Assembly (NCBI RefSeq): GCF_008180155.1
Contig: NZ_VSZS01000060.1
Span: 163,742-227,741 of the forward strand
Length of the DNA: 64,000 nucleotides
Reading direction: 5' to 3'
From: Neoaquamicrobium microcysteis
GTDB lineage: Bacteria > Pseudomonadota > Alphaproteobacteria > Rhizobiales > Rhizobiaceae
Within the stretch, counting starts at the first letter, position 1. The number at the start of each line of letters is the position of its first letter. The translations under genes and the position numbers were made by a program. Under the pieces are notes generated by a model. It searched no databases and was not told the DNA's origin. It worked only from the letters and a program-made list of their open reading frames with translations. Positions 32,993 to 41,248 of this stretch are shown here, piece by piece.

Positions 32993-34108
32993 TCAGACTT
33001 CGACGAGGCGCGCGCGCGCGTGATTTTCCAGTGAGGCGCGGCTGAGGTCTGCGCGCACCGTTCCGATGGTCTCGATGGTGAGTGCGCCCATCAGACCGCC
33101 GATGCGGGCTGCGGAATCCGCCGACTTTCCCGAAAGGAGGCCGTAGAGCGTGCCGGCGACGACCGAATCGCCTGCGCCGGTAATGTCCACGACCGTCGCC
33201 GGAACCGCGTCGATGGTCTTTTCCATCCCGTCACTCGCTATCGCGATTCCCAGCTCTCCGATGGAAACCTGCGCGCAGCCGGCTCCCCGCTCGCGCAGGG
33301 CACGTGCCGCGTCGAGCGCCTGCTCCGGCGTTTTGGCGCGGGGGCGGCCCAGAATGACGGCGGCTTCGTCGGCATTGAGGAAAAGCAGATCGACGCCCGC
33401 AAGGTCGGCCGGCAGCTTGCGGGCCTTGGGCGTCGAAACCGCGTCGATTGCCAGTTGGTATCGGCCGCCGCCCTGGCGATGCATCAGGGCGTGCAGGGTC
33501 TCGACGGGCAGGTTGGTGTCGGCGAAGACCCAGGACGCGGACGCAAGATGGGGGAGGATGCGCGACAGGGTGTCGGGCGTCAGAAGATCGAAGATACCCA
33601 TGTCGGCGATACCGAGAACGAGGTCGCCCTTGGGGCTGAGCACCGCGCCGTATTCGGCCGTTTTGCGGCCCGGCACCACGATCACGCGGCTGACATCCAC
33701 CCCTCGTCCGCGCAGGTGTGTCAACAGATGCTGCCCGTCCTGGTCGTCGCCGACGGCGGAAATGAACACCGGTCGTTCGCCCAGAAGCGCGAGATTTTCG
33801 GCGACGTTGCGCGCTACTCCGCCGAACGAATGGAAGCTTTCAACGGGATTCGAGGTCTCCATCTCAAGCGGCGCATGGAGGCGGTGCTTGCGGTCGAAAA
33901 CCGCACCGCCGATGCAAACGATATGACCCGGCTCAGGCAGTACATAGCCGCGGCCCAATATGTGGCCGAGCTTCATCAACTGGACGATGTGGGCGGCGAC
34001 CGTCGAGCGCGCGATGCCGAGCGCATCTGCGATTTCCTGCTGTCCCGCAAACGGATTGCGGGAAATCTGCTCAAGAACCGCCGCTTCTTGGGGGGTCAGT
34101 TCGGCCAT
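32993..34108 (-). CDS. psuK: Pseudouridine kinase with N-terminal DNA-binding domain (PfkB family)
   Basis: Phosphorylates pseudouridine for PsuG. The 371-residue protein has an N-terminal winged helix (about 1-60; QQEIADALGIARSTVAAHI) fused to a PfkB kinase (about 66-365) with GGVARNVAENLALLG, FADTNLPVE, FLNADEAAVILG and the catalytic DITGAGDSVVAGTLYGLL. The fusion suggests that the kinase is also its own regulator. I chose the ATG at 34108, since residues before it lack family similarity; the ribosome site (AGAGAG) is weak. A 13-base palindrome lies about 50 bases upstream. Confidence 0.9.
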   Translation of the reverse strand: MAELTPQEAAVLEQISRNPFAGQQEIADALGIARSTVAAHIVQLMKLGHILGRGYVLPEPGHIVCIGGAVFDRKHRLHAPLEMETSNPVESFHSFGGVARNVAENLALLGERPVFISAVGDDQDGQHLLTHLRGRGVDVSRVIVVPGRKTAEYGAVLSPKGDLVLGIADMGIFDLLTPDTLSRILPHLASASWVFADTNLPVETLHALMHRQGGGRYQLAIDAVSTPKARKLPADLAGVDLLFLNADEAAVILGRPRAKTPEQALDAARALRERGAGCAQVSIGELGIAIASDGMEKTIDAVPATVVDITGAGDSVVAGTLYGLLSGKSADSAARIGGLMGALTIETIGTVRADLSRASLENHARARLVEV

Positions 34109-34139
34109 GTGATGCGCTCTCTGCGTTTTGTGACTTTTG

Positions 34140-34168
34140 GTGTAGACAACAACAGTTTTTGTTGTCAA
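34140..34168 (-). promoter_or_regulatory. Possible promoter of psuK-psuG
   Basis: Minus-strand TTGACA (34163-34168) with a 17-base spacer and weak -10 CTACAC (34140-34145). The -35 is inside the palindrome at 34159-34171. Confidence 0.3.
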
Positions 34169-34171
34169 CAA
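34159..34171. promoter_or_regulatory. Palindrome TTGTTGTCAACAA upstream of psuK
   Basis: Perfect 13-base inverted repeat, with an extra GACAAC at 34145-34150 forming a second dyad with GTTGTC (34161-34166). It sits between psuK and the divergent oxygenase and is a candidate site for the kinase's own winged helix. Nearly the same palindrome precedes the GntR gene at 16004. Confidence 0.5.
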
Positions 34172-34250
34172 TAGTTTTATGAGAGTGAGCGGCGCGATCG
34201 GTTGCGATTGCTCGAAGCTCCCAGCGTTTCGATGGAAGAGGATCTAGCAC

Positions 34251-35210
34251 GTGGTCACAGTCAGCGACGCCAGCATCTCCGCAGAAATCCCTGTCATCGA
34301 CATTTCGCCGTTCATCGCCGGCGAAAAAGGTTCTGCCGAAGTGGTTCGCGCGGTCGAGACCGCGTGCCGCAACCTGGGCTTCCTGCTCGTTACAGGTCAT
34401 GGCGTGCCGGTCGAGACGACAGCCCGGCTCTACAACACCGCCCGCGCTTTTTTCGACGAGCCGCAGGAGTGGAAGGTCATGCAGGGCCGCGGCACCGGCG
34501 AGGTGGGCGGCATGGCGTTCTCGCCCATCGCCGATGAGGCACTGGCGGCGACCATGGGCCTCAAAACGCCGGGCGACTTCAAGGAAAGCCTCAACTACGG
34601 CCCGCGCCTTGCAGGCGATGCATGGCCGGACAGGCCGGCGGGCCTCGAGGCAGCCTTCCATGAGTATTTCGGCGCGATGGAGGTGCTCTCCGGACATATG
34701 CGGCGCATCTTTTGCAGCGCCATCGGTCTTGCGCCGGACTATTTCGAGAAGGAGTTCGTCGATCACCTTTCGGCGCTGCGGGTCATCAACTATCCCGAAC
34801 AGCATGTCGACCCGGAGCCCGGCCAGCTTCGCGCAGGCGTCCACACCGACTACGGGTTCATGACCATCCTGCGTTCCGAGGCTTCGGCGGGCGGCTTGCA
34901 GGTGCGCAATCGCGAAGGCGAGTGGCTCGACGCGCCCTCTATAGACGGCGCATATGTCATCAACATCGGCGACGCCTTCATGCGCTGGACAAATGACGAG
35001 TGGGTTTCCACGCCGCATCGCGTCGCCAACCCGCCTTCAGGCTACGGCGGCACGGCGCGCCGCCAGTCGATCCCGTTCTTCCTCAATCCGTCGAAGGACA
35101 CCGTCATCGAGTGCCTGCCGGCCTATGCCGGTGCGGGCGCAAAGTATGAGCCGATCACATACGGCGATTATATCAAGCTGAAGACCAGCCAGGCGTTCGG
35201 CAAAGGCTGA
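34251..35210 (+). CDS. Isopenicillin-N-synthase-family Fe(II)/2-oxoglutarate oxygenase
   Basis: 319-residue jelly-roll oxygenase. Iron ligands are His198 and Asp200 (GVHTDYGFMTIL) and His256 (STPHRV); Arg271 and Ser273 (RRQSIPFF) are the usual 2-oxoglutarate carboxylate binders. The N-terminus IPVIDISPF is the DIOX_N domain. The start is GTG with AGAGGA upstream. It precedes an ABC importer and a ThDP enzyme in the same direction, so it probably hydroxylates or cleaves the imported compound. Relatives include ethylene-forming and amino-acid oxygenases; substrate unknown. Confidence 0.9.
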   Translation: MVTVSDASISAEIPVIDISPFIAGEKGSAEVVRAVETACRNLGFLLVTGHGVPVETTARLYNTARAFFDEPQEWKVMQGRGTGEVGGMAFSPIADEALAATMGLKTPGDFKESLNYGPRLAGDAWPDRPAGLEAAFHEYFGAMEVLSGHMRRIFCSAIGLAPDYFEKEFVDHLSALRVINYPEQHVDPEPGQLRAGVHTDYGFMTILRSEASAGGLQVRNREGEWLDAPSIDGAYVINIGDAFMRWTNDEWVSTPHRVANPPSGYGGTARRQSIPFFLNPSKDTVIECLPAYAGAGAKYEPITYGDYIKLKTSQAFGKG

Positions 35211-35293
35211 TCGAGGCGAGATGTCCGCGGGAACCCGGCGCAAGATCGGGGCACGCAGAGGGTGCAACGCATGGTCATAATGGAGGACCACAC

Positions 35294-36322
35294 ATGAACC
35301 TTACCAGAAGGCAGACCCTTGTAGGCCTGGCCGCAGCGACGATGCTTCCGGCTCGCTCGGCTTTCGCCCAACAGAAAACTCTCATCGTTCCCACGCTTGG
35401 TGGCGTCTGGGAACAGTTCTGGCGTGACAAGATCGCGCCGGAATTCGCCAGCGAAAGCGGAGCAAACGTCACGCTCGATGTTGGCAACGGCCGCGTCTTC
35501 GGCGCAAATCTGCGCGCTGCCGGCGTGCAGAACCCGCCATATTCCATAGTCATGACCAATGAGGTTTTTTCGGAAGGCCTTCGCAAGGAGGGCTTCTTCG
35601 AAGAACTCGATCTTTCGAAGCTCCCGAACTACGAAGCCACCTATCCGGTCGCCCGGAACACCGGCGGCTACGGTGTCGTGGCGTGCTATTCGCCCATCGG
35701 CATCGGCTACCGCACCGACATGGTGCGTACGCCCCCGACCAAGTGGAAGGACCTCTGGGATAACCCCGAGTTCCAGGGCAAGATCGGCCTCTACAACTTC
35801 GCCAATTCGGCCGGCAAGATGGAGCTTCTTCTGGCTTCGATGCTCTACGGCAAGGATCAGTACGACGTCGATGCCGGTTTCAAGGCGCTGGCCGATCTGG
35901 GGCAGGTGATCCAGGTGGACTTCAACCTCTCCACCGCTCTCGCGGCCGGCGAGATCGTCGTCGCTCCCTTCGACTTTGCCGAAATCGCCCGCCTGAAGAA
36001 GCAGGGCCTGCCGGTCGATTATGTGGTGCCGGAAGAAGGCGTGCTGGCATTCGACCAGACGCTGAACATCCTGGCCAACGGGCCGGAAAAGGAGTTGGCA
36101 TACCAGTACGCCAACTTCATCCTGTCGGCTGAAATGCAGGAACTGCTGATGCGCGAGTTCTACGTCTCGCCCACCAACACGGCGGTCACCGTGCCCGAGG
36201 ATCTGGCCTATGAGGTGCCGATTTCGGGCGATCGCATGAGTGACATTCTGCAGTGGGACTGGGCCTTCGTGAACGAGAACCAGAACGAACTTTCCGAACG
36301 CTGGGCCTCCACTGTCGGCTGA
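35294..36322 (+). CDS. ABC substrate-binding protein (spermidine/putrescine-type, PotD-like)
   Basis: 342-residue periplasmic receptor with a twin-arginine-like leader (LTRRQTLVGLAAATM, cleavage near AFA). The mature chain shows PotD/FbpA-type features: LIVPTLGGVWEQFW, WKDLWDNPEFQGKIGL and the C-terminal SPTNTAV. GGAGG lies seven bases upstream. It is the receptor for the ATPase and two permeases that follow. Related systems import polyamines, opines or other amino-group compounds. Confidence 0.9.
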   Translation: MNLTRRQTLVGLAAATMLPARSAFAQQKTLIVPTLGGVWEQFWRDKIAPEFASESGANVTLDVGNGRVFGANLRAAGVQNPPYSIVMTNEVFSEGLRKEGFFEELDLSKLPNYEATYPVARNTGGYGVVACYSPIGIGYRTDMVRTPPTKWKDLWDNPEFQGKIGLYNFANSAGKMELLLASMLYGKDQYDVDAGFKALADLGQVIQVDFNLSTALAAGEIVVAPFDFAEIARLKKQGLPVDYVVPEEGVLAFDQTLNILANGPEKELAYQYANFILSAEMQELLMREFYVSPTNTAVTVPEDLAYEVPISGDRMSDILQWDWAFVNENQNELSERWASTVG

Positions 36323-36373
36323 ACCCGATCGACATGAATGACGGCGACGACCGAAACGCGGGCGAACAGGCGA

Positions 36374-36391
36374 GCCGCGCTTCGGTGCGGC
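36374..36391 (+). other. UUCG-tetraloop hairpin between receptor and ATPase genes
   Basis: The sequence GCCGCGCTTCGGTGCGGC folds into a seven-pair stem with a TTCG loop closed by C-G. It lies 52 bases after the receptor stop and 47 before the ATPase start. Such intercistronic stems commonly stabilise the receptor mRNA segment or dampen downstream expression. Confidence 0.5.
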
Positions 36392-36437
36392 CGCGATGAA
36401 CCGGCAGCCCCGGCCATAGACGAGCACCGAACAGCGC

Positions 36438-37496
36438 ATGACCAAAGTTTCCATCACCAAGTTGACCAAGAACTACGGTCCCGGCATCCGGGCGGTGGAT
36501 TCTATCTCGCTCGACATTCCGTCGGGCGAGTTCGTCTCGTTGCTCGGCCCGTCTGGCTGCGGCAAGACGACCACACTGAAGATGCTCGCCGGCTTCGAGA
36601 GCGTCACATCCGGCGGCATCGCCTTCGACGGACAGGACGTGGTCTCCGTACCGCCGGAAAAGCGCGACATCGGCATGGTGTTCCAGAACTATGCCCTGTT
36701 TCCGCACATGACCGTGCGCGGCAATCTCGCCTTCGGGCTGGAGATGCGCAAGGTGCCCAAGGCAGATATGGACCGGCGCATCCAGGCGACGCTGGATCTG
36801 GTGCAACTCACGCCCTATGCCGACCGCTATCCGCGCCAGCTTTCCGGTGGCCAGCAGCAACGCGTCGCCATCGGTCGCGCGCTGGTGATCGAGCCGCGCA
36901 TTCTTCTTCTCGACGAACCCCTCGCCAATCTCGACGCCAAGCTGCGGGAGGAGATGCGTGTCTTCATCCGCGATTTGCAGCGGCGTGTCGGCATCACGAC
37001 TGTTTACGTGACGCACGACCAGGCCGAAGCCATGACCATGTCCGACCGCGTGGTTGTCATGTTCGGCGGCAAGATTGCGCAGCAGGGGCGGCCCGGTGAC
37101 ATTTACGACTATCCCGTGAGCCGCGCGGTCGCCGGCTTCGTCGGGCAGGTGAACTTGATCGATGGTAAGATAGTGGGCGTGGACAGCGGCATTGCACGTG
37201 TGGATACGCCCTTTGGCCCGGCTGAGGTCAAGGCCGGCCATCGCACCGAGGGCGACCCGGTGACGCTGGTGCTGCGCCCCGAAGCCATTGACATATTGCC
37301 CGCCGATGCCGCAGGCGGCGTGACGGCAAGCGTGGTTGCTTCCTATTTCTCCGGCGCGATCCTAGACTACACGCTGGCGCTCCAAGACGGCCAGACGGTG
37401 GATGTGAAGACCATCGCCCGTCAGCGCTTCGAGCCTGGTGCGCAGGTTAGGCTTGCTGTCGATGCGCACCGCTTCTGGCCGCTGGAGGTAGGGTGA
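36438..37496 (+). CDS. ABC transporter ATP-binding protein (PotA-type)
   Basis: 352-residue importer ATPase with Walker A (GPSGCGKTT), Q-loop (GMVFQNYALFPHMTV), signature (QLSGGQQQRVAIGRAL), Walker B (ILLLDEPLANLD), H-loop (YVTHDQAEAMTMSDR) and a C-terminal TOBE domain (about 280-350). It follows the receptor gene after a 115-base gap and precedes two permeases; its stop overlaps the first permease start. Confidence 0.94.
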   Translation: MTKVSITKLTKNYGPGIRAVDSISLDIPSGEFVSLLGPSGCGKTTTLKMLAGFESVTSGGIAFDGQDVVSVPPEKRDIGMVFQNYALFPHMTVRGNLAFGLEMRKVPKADMDRRIQATLDLVQLTPYADRYPRQLSGGQQQRVAIGRALVIEPRILLLDEPLANLDAKLREEMRVFIRDLQRRVGITTVYVTHDQAEAMTMSDRVVVMFGGKIAQQGRPGDIYDYPVSRAVAGFVGQVNLIDGKIVGVDSGIARVDTPFGPAEVKAGHRTEGDPVTLVLRPEAIDILPADAAGGVTASVVASYFSGAILDYTLALQDGQTVDVKTIARQRFEPGAQVRLAVDAHRFWPLEVG

Positions 37497-38353
37497 TGCA
37501 GTCTGCATCCGCCCGCCCACGGGCCTATCTGCTGCTTTTGCCGGCGGCGATCCTGCTGATCGTCTTCATGGCGGTCCCCTATCTGAACATCTTCGTCATC
37601 AGCTTCCGAAATCCCGGCCAGGGCACACCTTACGCCGATGGCTACACGCTGCTGAACTACACCCGCATCTTCACCTCAACGCTCTATCAGGGGCAGTTGT
37701 TCAACACGCTGTGGATCGGGCTGGTCACGACCTTCATCACGCTTGTCATCGGCCTGCCCGTGGCGTTTCAACTGGGACGCGCAGACCTACGGTGGCGTGG
37801 GCTCGCCTACGGCATCGTGCTGTCGCCGCTGCTCGTGGGCATAGTCATTCGCTCTTATGGCTGGACGATCCTGCTAGGCAACAACGGCGTTATCAACCGC
37901 ACGCTCATCAACCTCGGCGTGATCGAGTTCCCGCTGCCGCTGATGTACAATTCGCTGGGCATCATCATCGCGCTGGTGCACGTATTCCTGCCTTTCATGA
38001 TCCTGCCGATCATGTCTGCGGTTCAGTCCATCGATCCCGCCTTGGTGTCGGCTGCACGTTCGCTAGGCGCGGGAAGGGTGACGGTCATCCGCCGTATCCT
38101 GCTGCCGCTCGCCATGCCGGGCATACAGGCTGGCTGCATTCTCGTTTTCGTCTTGTCCCTGTCGGCCTACGTGACGCCGGCGATGATCGGCGGTCTGCGC
38201 GTCAAGACCATGGCGGTGACAGTGGTGGACGCGCTTCTCGACACGTTCCAGTGGCCGCTCGGCGCCGCCCTCGCGCTGGTCCTTTCGGCCATCGGGGCGC
38301 TGATAGTGGTAATCTTCGCGCGGGCGACCCGCATGAGATGGAAGGTCCAGTGA
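37496..38353 (+). CDS. ABC transporter permease 1 (PotB-type)
   Basis: 285-residue six-helix inner-membrane permease with the EAA loop AARSLGAGRVTVIRRILLPLAMPGI. The ATG at 37496 has GGAGG seven bases upstream; an in-frame GTG three bases earlier is the alternative. It overlaps the ATPase stop by one base and the second permease by one base (TGATG). Confidence 0.92.
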   Translation: MQSASARPRAYLLLLPAAILLIVFMAVPYLNIFVISFRNPGQGTPYADGYTLLNYTRIFTSTLYQGQLFNTLWIGLVTTFITLVIGLPVAFQLGRADLRWRGLAYGIVLSPLLVGIVIRSYGWTILLGNNGVINRTLINLGVIEFPLPLMYNSLGIIIALVHVFLPFMILPIMSAVQSIDPALVSAARSLGAGRVTVIRRILLPLAMPGIQAGCILVFVLSLSAYVTPAMIGGLRVKTMAVTVVDALLDTFQWPLGAALALVLSAIGALIVVIFARATRMRWKVQ

Positions 38354-39135
38354 TGGCCCGGCAAGCGCTCAACGCCTATTCGATCCTGATCTACATTTTC
38401 CTGCTGCTGCCCATCGGAGTGGTGGTCGGCGCATCGCTGAACGCGGGTGAATTTCTGACATTCCCGCCGCAAGGCCTGTCGCTACGCTGGTACGTGGCCT
38501 TCCTCAACAATGAGGTCTTCATGCGCGCCATCCGCACCTCGCTGTGGATCGCCGCGGTGTCGATGGTGGTGTCGGGCATCGTCGGCACGATGGCGGCGGT
38601 GTACTACGTGCACTACGCCGCGCGGTGGAAGGAACACATGCGTATCGCCATGCTGTCTCCGCTGCTTCTTCCGGAAGTGCTGACGGCGATCTCGCTGCTG
38701 TTTTTCGTCTACGCCATCGGTATCGGCACGACGACGATGTTCGGGCTTCTCGTCGGCCACGTGCTCATCACGCTGCCTTTCGTGTTCATGAACGTGACGT
38801 CCAGCCTGGAAGGCTACGATCCGGACTGGTCGACGGCTGCGCAGTCGCTCGGGGCAGGGCGTTGGACGCGCTTCCGCCGCATCACGCTTCCGCTCATCAA
38901 GCCCGGCGTATTCAGCGGCTGCCTTTTCGCCTTCGTCATCTCGTTCGACGTGTTCACCATCTCCTTCATGCTCAAGAGCATCGGAAGTTCGACACTGCCG
39001 ATCCAGTTGTTCGACTATCTGAAATCTAACTACACGCCCGAGGCGGCAGCGGTCTCGACCGTATCCATCGTGGTGACCATCCTGGTTGTCGTGATTTCGG
39101 AAAAAGTGCTGGGGCTCAGGATCCATCGTTTCTGA
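38353..39135 (+). CDS. ABC transporter permease 2 (PotC-type)
   Basis: 260-residue second permease, with six helices and EAA loop AAQSLGAGRWTRFRRITLPLIKPGV. Its ATG overlaps the stop of permease 1. The longer open frame further upstream in this phase is antiparallel reading of permease 1 sequence and lacks family features, so the start at MARQALNAYS is used. Confidence 0.92.
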   Translation: MARQALNAYSILIYIFLLLPIGVVVGASLNAGEFLTFPPQGLSLRWYVAFLNNEVFMRAIRTSLWIAAVSMVVSGIVGTMAAVYYVHYAARWKEHMRIAMLSPLLLPEVLTAISLLFFVYAIGIGTTTMFGLLVGHVLITLPFVFMNVTSSLEGYDPDWSTAAQSLGAGRWTRFRRITLPLIKPGVFSGCLFAFVISFDVFTISFMLKSIGSSTLPIQLFDYLKSNYTPEAAAVSTVSIVVTILVVVISEKVLGLRIHRF

Positions 39136-39154
39136 ACAAGGCGGCGGCTGCGAC

Positions 39155-40786
39155 ATGACGACTGTTTTCCAGCTTTTGGCACGGTCCCTCGAGGCGCAGG
39201 ACGTCGAACACCTGTTCGGCCTCATCGGCGACGCCAACCTCTACATGGTGGACGCCTGGGTGAAGGGCGGCACCGGCCGCTACACTGCGTGCGCGCACGA
39301 GGCGACCGCGGTTTTGGCCGCGCTTGGCTATGCGCAGGTGTCCGGCCGCACAGGTGTCGCCACCATCACCCACGGTCCCGCGCTGACCAACGTGACCACC
39401 GCGCTGGTGGAAGGCGCCAAGGGCGGCATCCCTGTCGTTGTGCTGTGCGGCGACACCGCGCCTCACGACCGCGAGCATATGCAGAAGGTAGACCAGCGCG
39501 AGATCGTGAAGGCGACGGGCGCGGGCTTCGTTGACTTGCGCACGCCGGAGACGGCGTCCGCCGATCTGGCGCTGGCTTTCCGGCGCGCCGCGCTGGAGCG
39601 CCGGCCGGTCGTGTTCAACACGCGCGCCGACCTGCAATGGCAGGAAGCACAGGCCCAGCCGGTCGTGCTCCCGGTGCCGGCGGTGCGCGGCGCGGTGGTG
39701 GAAGGCGAAGATCTGGACGAGGCGCTGGGTATGATCGCCTCGGCGAAGCGACCACTCATCATCGCTGGGCGCGGTGCGATAGCACCGCAGGCGCGAGACG
39801 CCATTCTGGCGCTTGCAAGCCGCCTCGAAGCGCCGGTCGCCACCACACTCAAGGCGTCCGGCCTGTTCCACGGCGCGGATTTCAATCTCGGCGTTCTGGG
39901 CACGCTGGCGCGGCCTGTCTGCCTCGACGCGATCATGCGCAGCGACTGCGTGATCGCGTTCGGCGCAAGCCTCAGCAGGCTTACCACTGAAGGCGGCAAG
40001 ATGTTGGAAGGCAAGCGCGTCATCCAGATCCTCGCTGACCCGCTGGAAAACGACCGTCGCACCAACCATGGCATACTCCTGATCGCCGACCCGGTGTTGA
40101 TGGCCGAAAAGATCGTCGAAGTGCTCGACATGGCGGAGGTCGCGCCGTCCGGCAATACGGACGCCGACCTTGCCGATGCGCTTCGCCGCGAGGCGGCGGA
40201 ACAGGCAAGCATGCCGCTTCTCGCCGAGACGGCGCGGGGCACGATCGACTACGAGCCCGCGTTGCGTCGGATCGAGCAGACGTTGCCTCCCGACAGAGTG
40301 CTGGTGGCGGATCTGGGCAGGTTCGTCGTCGGCGCGTGGCGCAATCTTTCGGTCAACGATCCGCGCAATTTCGTCTACGCGGCCAATTTCGCCTCGATCG
40401 GCTGCGGGCTGGGAGAGGCGATCGGTGCCGCGCGGGCAGCACCCGGCAGGTTGACCGTCCTGGTCGCCGGCGATGGGGGCTTCATGATGGGCGGCCTCAC
40501 CGAGCTTGCGACCGTCGTCCGCGAAAAGCTCGATCTCGTCATCCTGCTTTGCAACGACGGCAGCTATGGCGCGGAGCACGTCCAGTTCACCGCCAAGGGC
40601 ATGTCGCCGGCCTTGTCGATGACCAGCCCTCCCGATTTCGCCGCAATCGCCGGCGCCATGGGCATAAACGTTTGCCGTGTTACGAACGAGACCGAACTGG
40701 ACGCAGCCTTGTCTCTGTTGAAACAGGGCTCCGGCCCGCGCCTCGTCGAGCTCATGCTCGACCCTGAACTTATCAGGATGGACTGA
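39155..40786 (+). CDS. Thiamine-diphosphate enzyme (acetolactate synthase/decarboxylase family)
   Basis: 543-residue ThDP enzyme with N-terminal PP domain (Glu49 in ACAHEATAVLAALGYAQ, the residue that activates the thiazolium), central Rossmann-like domain (about 190-320; RPLIIAGRGAIAPQ) and C-terminal ThDP-binding domain with GDGGFMMGG...NDGSYG. It follows the permease by 19 bases, making it the last gene of the oxygenase-ABC operon. The family covers acetolactate synthase, 2-oxoacid decarboxylases and sulfoacetaldehyde-type lyases; a 2-oxoacid derived from the imported compound is a reasonable substrate, inferred from context. Confidence 0.88.
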   Translation: MTTVFQLLARSLEAQDVEHLFGLIGDANLYMVDAWVKGGTGRYTACAHEATAVLAALGYAQVSGRTGVATITHGPALTNVTTALVEGAKGGIPVVVLCGDTAPHDREHMQKVDQREIVKATGAGFVDLRTPETASADLALAFRRAALERRPVVFNTRADLQWQEAQAQPVVLPVPAVRGAVVEGEDLDEALGMIASAKRPLIIAGRGAIAPQARDAILALASRLEAPVATTLKASGLFHGADFNLGVLGTLARPVCLDAIMRSDCVIAFGASLSRLTTEGGKMLEGKRVIQILADPLENDRRTNHGILLIADPVLMAEKIVEVLDMAEVAPSGNTDADLADALRREAAEQASMPLLAETARGTIDYEPALRRIEQTLPPDRVLVADLGRFVVGAWRNLSVNDPRNFVYAANFASIGCGLGEAIGAARAAPGRLTVLVAGDGGFMMGGLTELATVVREKLDLVILLCNDGSYGAEHVQFTAKGMSPALSMTSPPDFAAIAGAMGINVCRVTNETELDAALSLLKQGSGPRLVELMLDPELIRMD

Positions 40787-40807
40787 GAGCCCGTCACACG
40801 CTGGCGA

Positions 40808-41248
40808 TCAGTCGCCGTCCACGCGGACCGCGGCCACGATCTGGATTTCAACGGGGGCGTTGCCGGGTAGTGTCGCCACACCTACGGCAGCACGGCTGCC
40901 GATGCCGTCCGGGCCAAGCTCGCCGCGCAGGTATTGCGAGGCGAAGTCGGCAAGTCGGGAATGCGCCGTGAAGCCCGGCTCCGCCACGACGTAGACAGTC
41001 AGGCTCAGGATCGCCGAGATGCTCTCGCCCTCGTCCAGCACGCCACGCGCGGCTGCCAAAGCGTTGGAACACGCCAGCACGACCGCAGCGCGATAGTCGT
41101 CCATGGGCGTATCGTGCCGAACCGGTCCGGTGAACATCAACTCGCCGTTCCGGCGCGGGGTCATCCCGGAGGTGAAGATCATACCGCCATGTCGCTTTGC
41201 CGGGATGTAGTCGCCTTGCGGGACGGGCCTCTCTTGCGTTGCGCTCAT
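40808..41248 (-). CDS. RidA/YjgF/YER057c-family protein
   Basis: 146-residue RidA-fold protein; members hydrolyse reactive enamine/imine intermediates made by PLP enzymes. The C-terminal signature GSRAAVGVATLPGNAPVEIQIVAA contains the conserved Arg and Glu, and FTSGMTPRRNGEL is the N-terminal loop. Its ATG overlaps the aminotransferase stop (ATGA), a direct functional link, since such a transaminase can release an imine or enamine. Confidence 0.9.
   Translation of the reverse strand: MSATQERPVPQGDYIPAKRHGGMIFTSGMTPRRNGELMFTGPVRHDTPMDDYRAAVVLACSNALAAARGVLDEGESISAILSLTVYVVAEPGFTAHSRLADFASQYLRGELGPDGIGSRAAVGVATLPGNAPVEIQIVAAVRVDGD

Noticed and set aside
35168..36469. 433-codon minus-strand open frame
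   Set aside because: Antisense to the PotD-like receptor with its leader peptide and ribosome site; Arg/Asp/His-rich residues without motifs.
39116..40579. 487-codon minus-strand open frame
   Set aside because: Antisense shadow of the ThDP enzyme, whose Glu49 and GDG...N motifs are intact.
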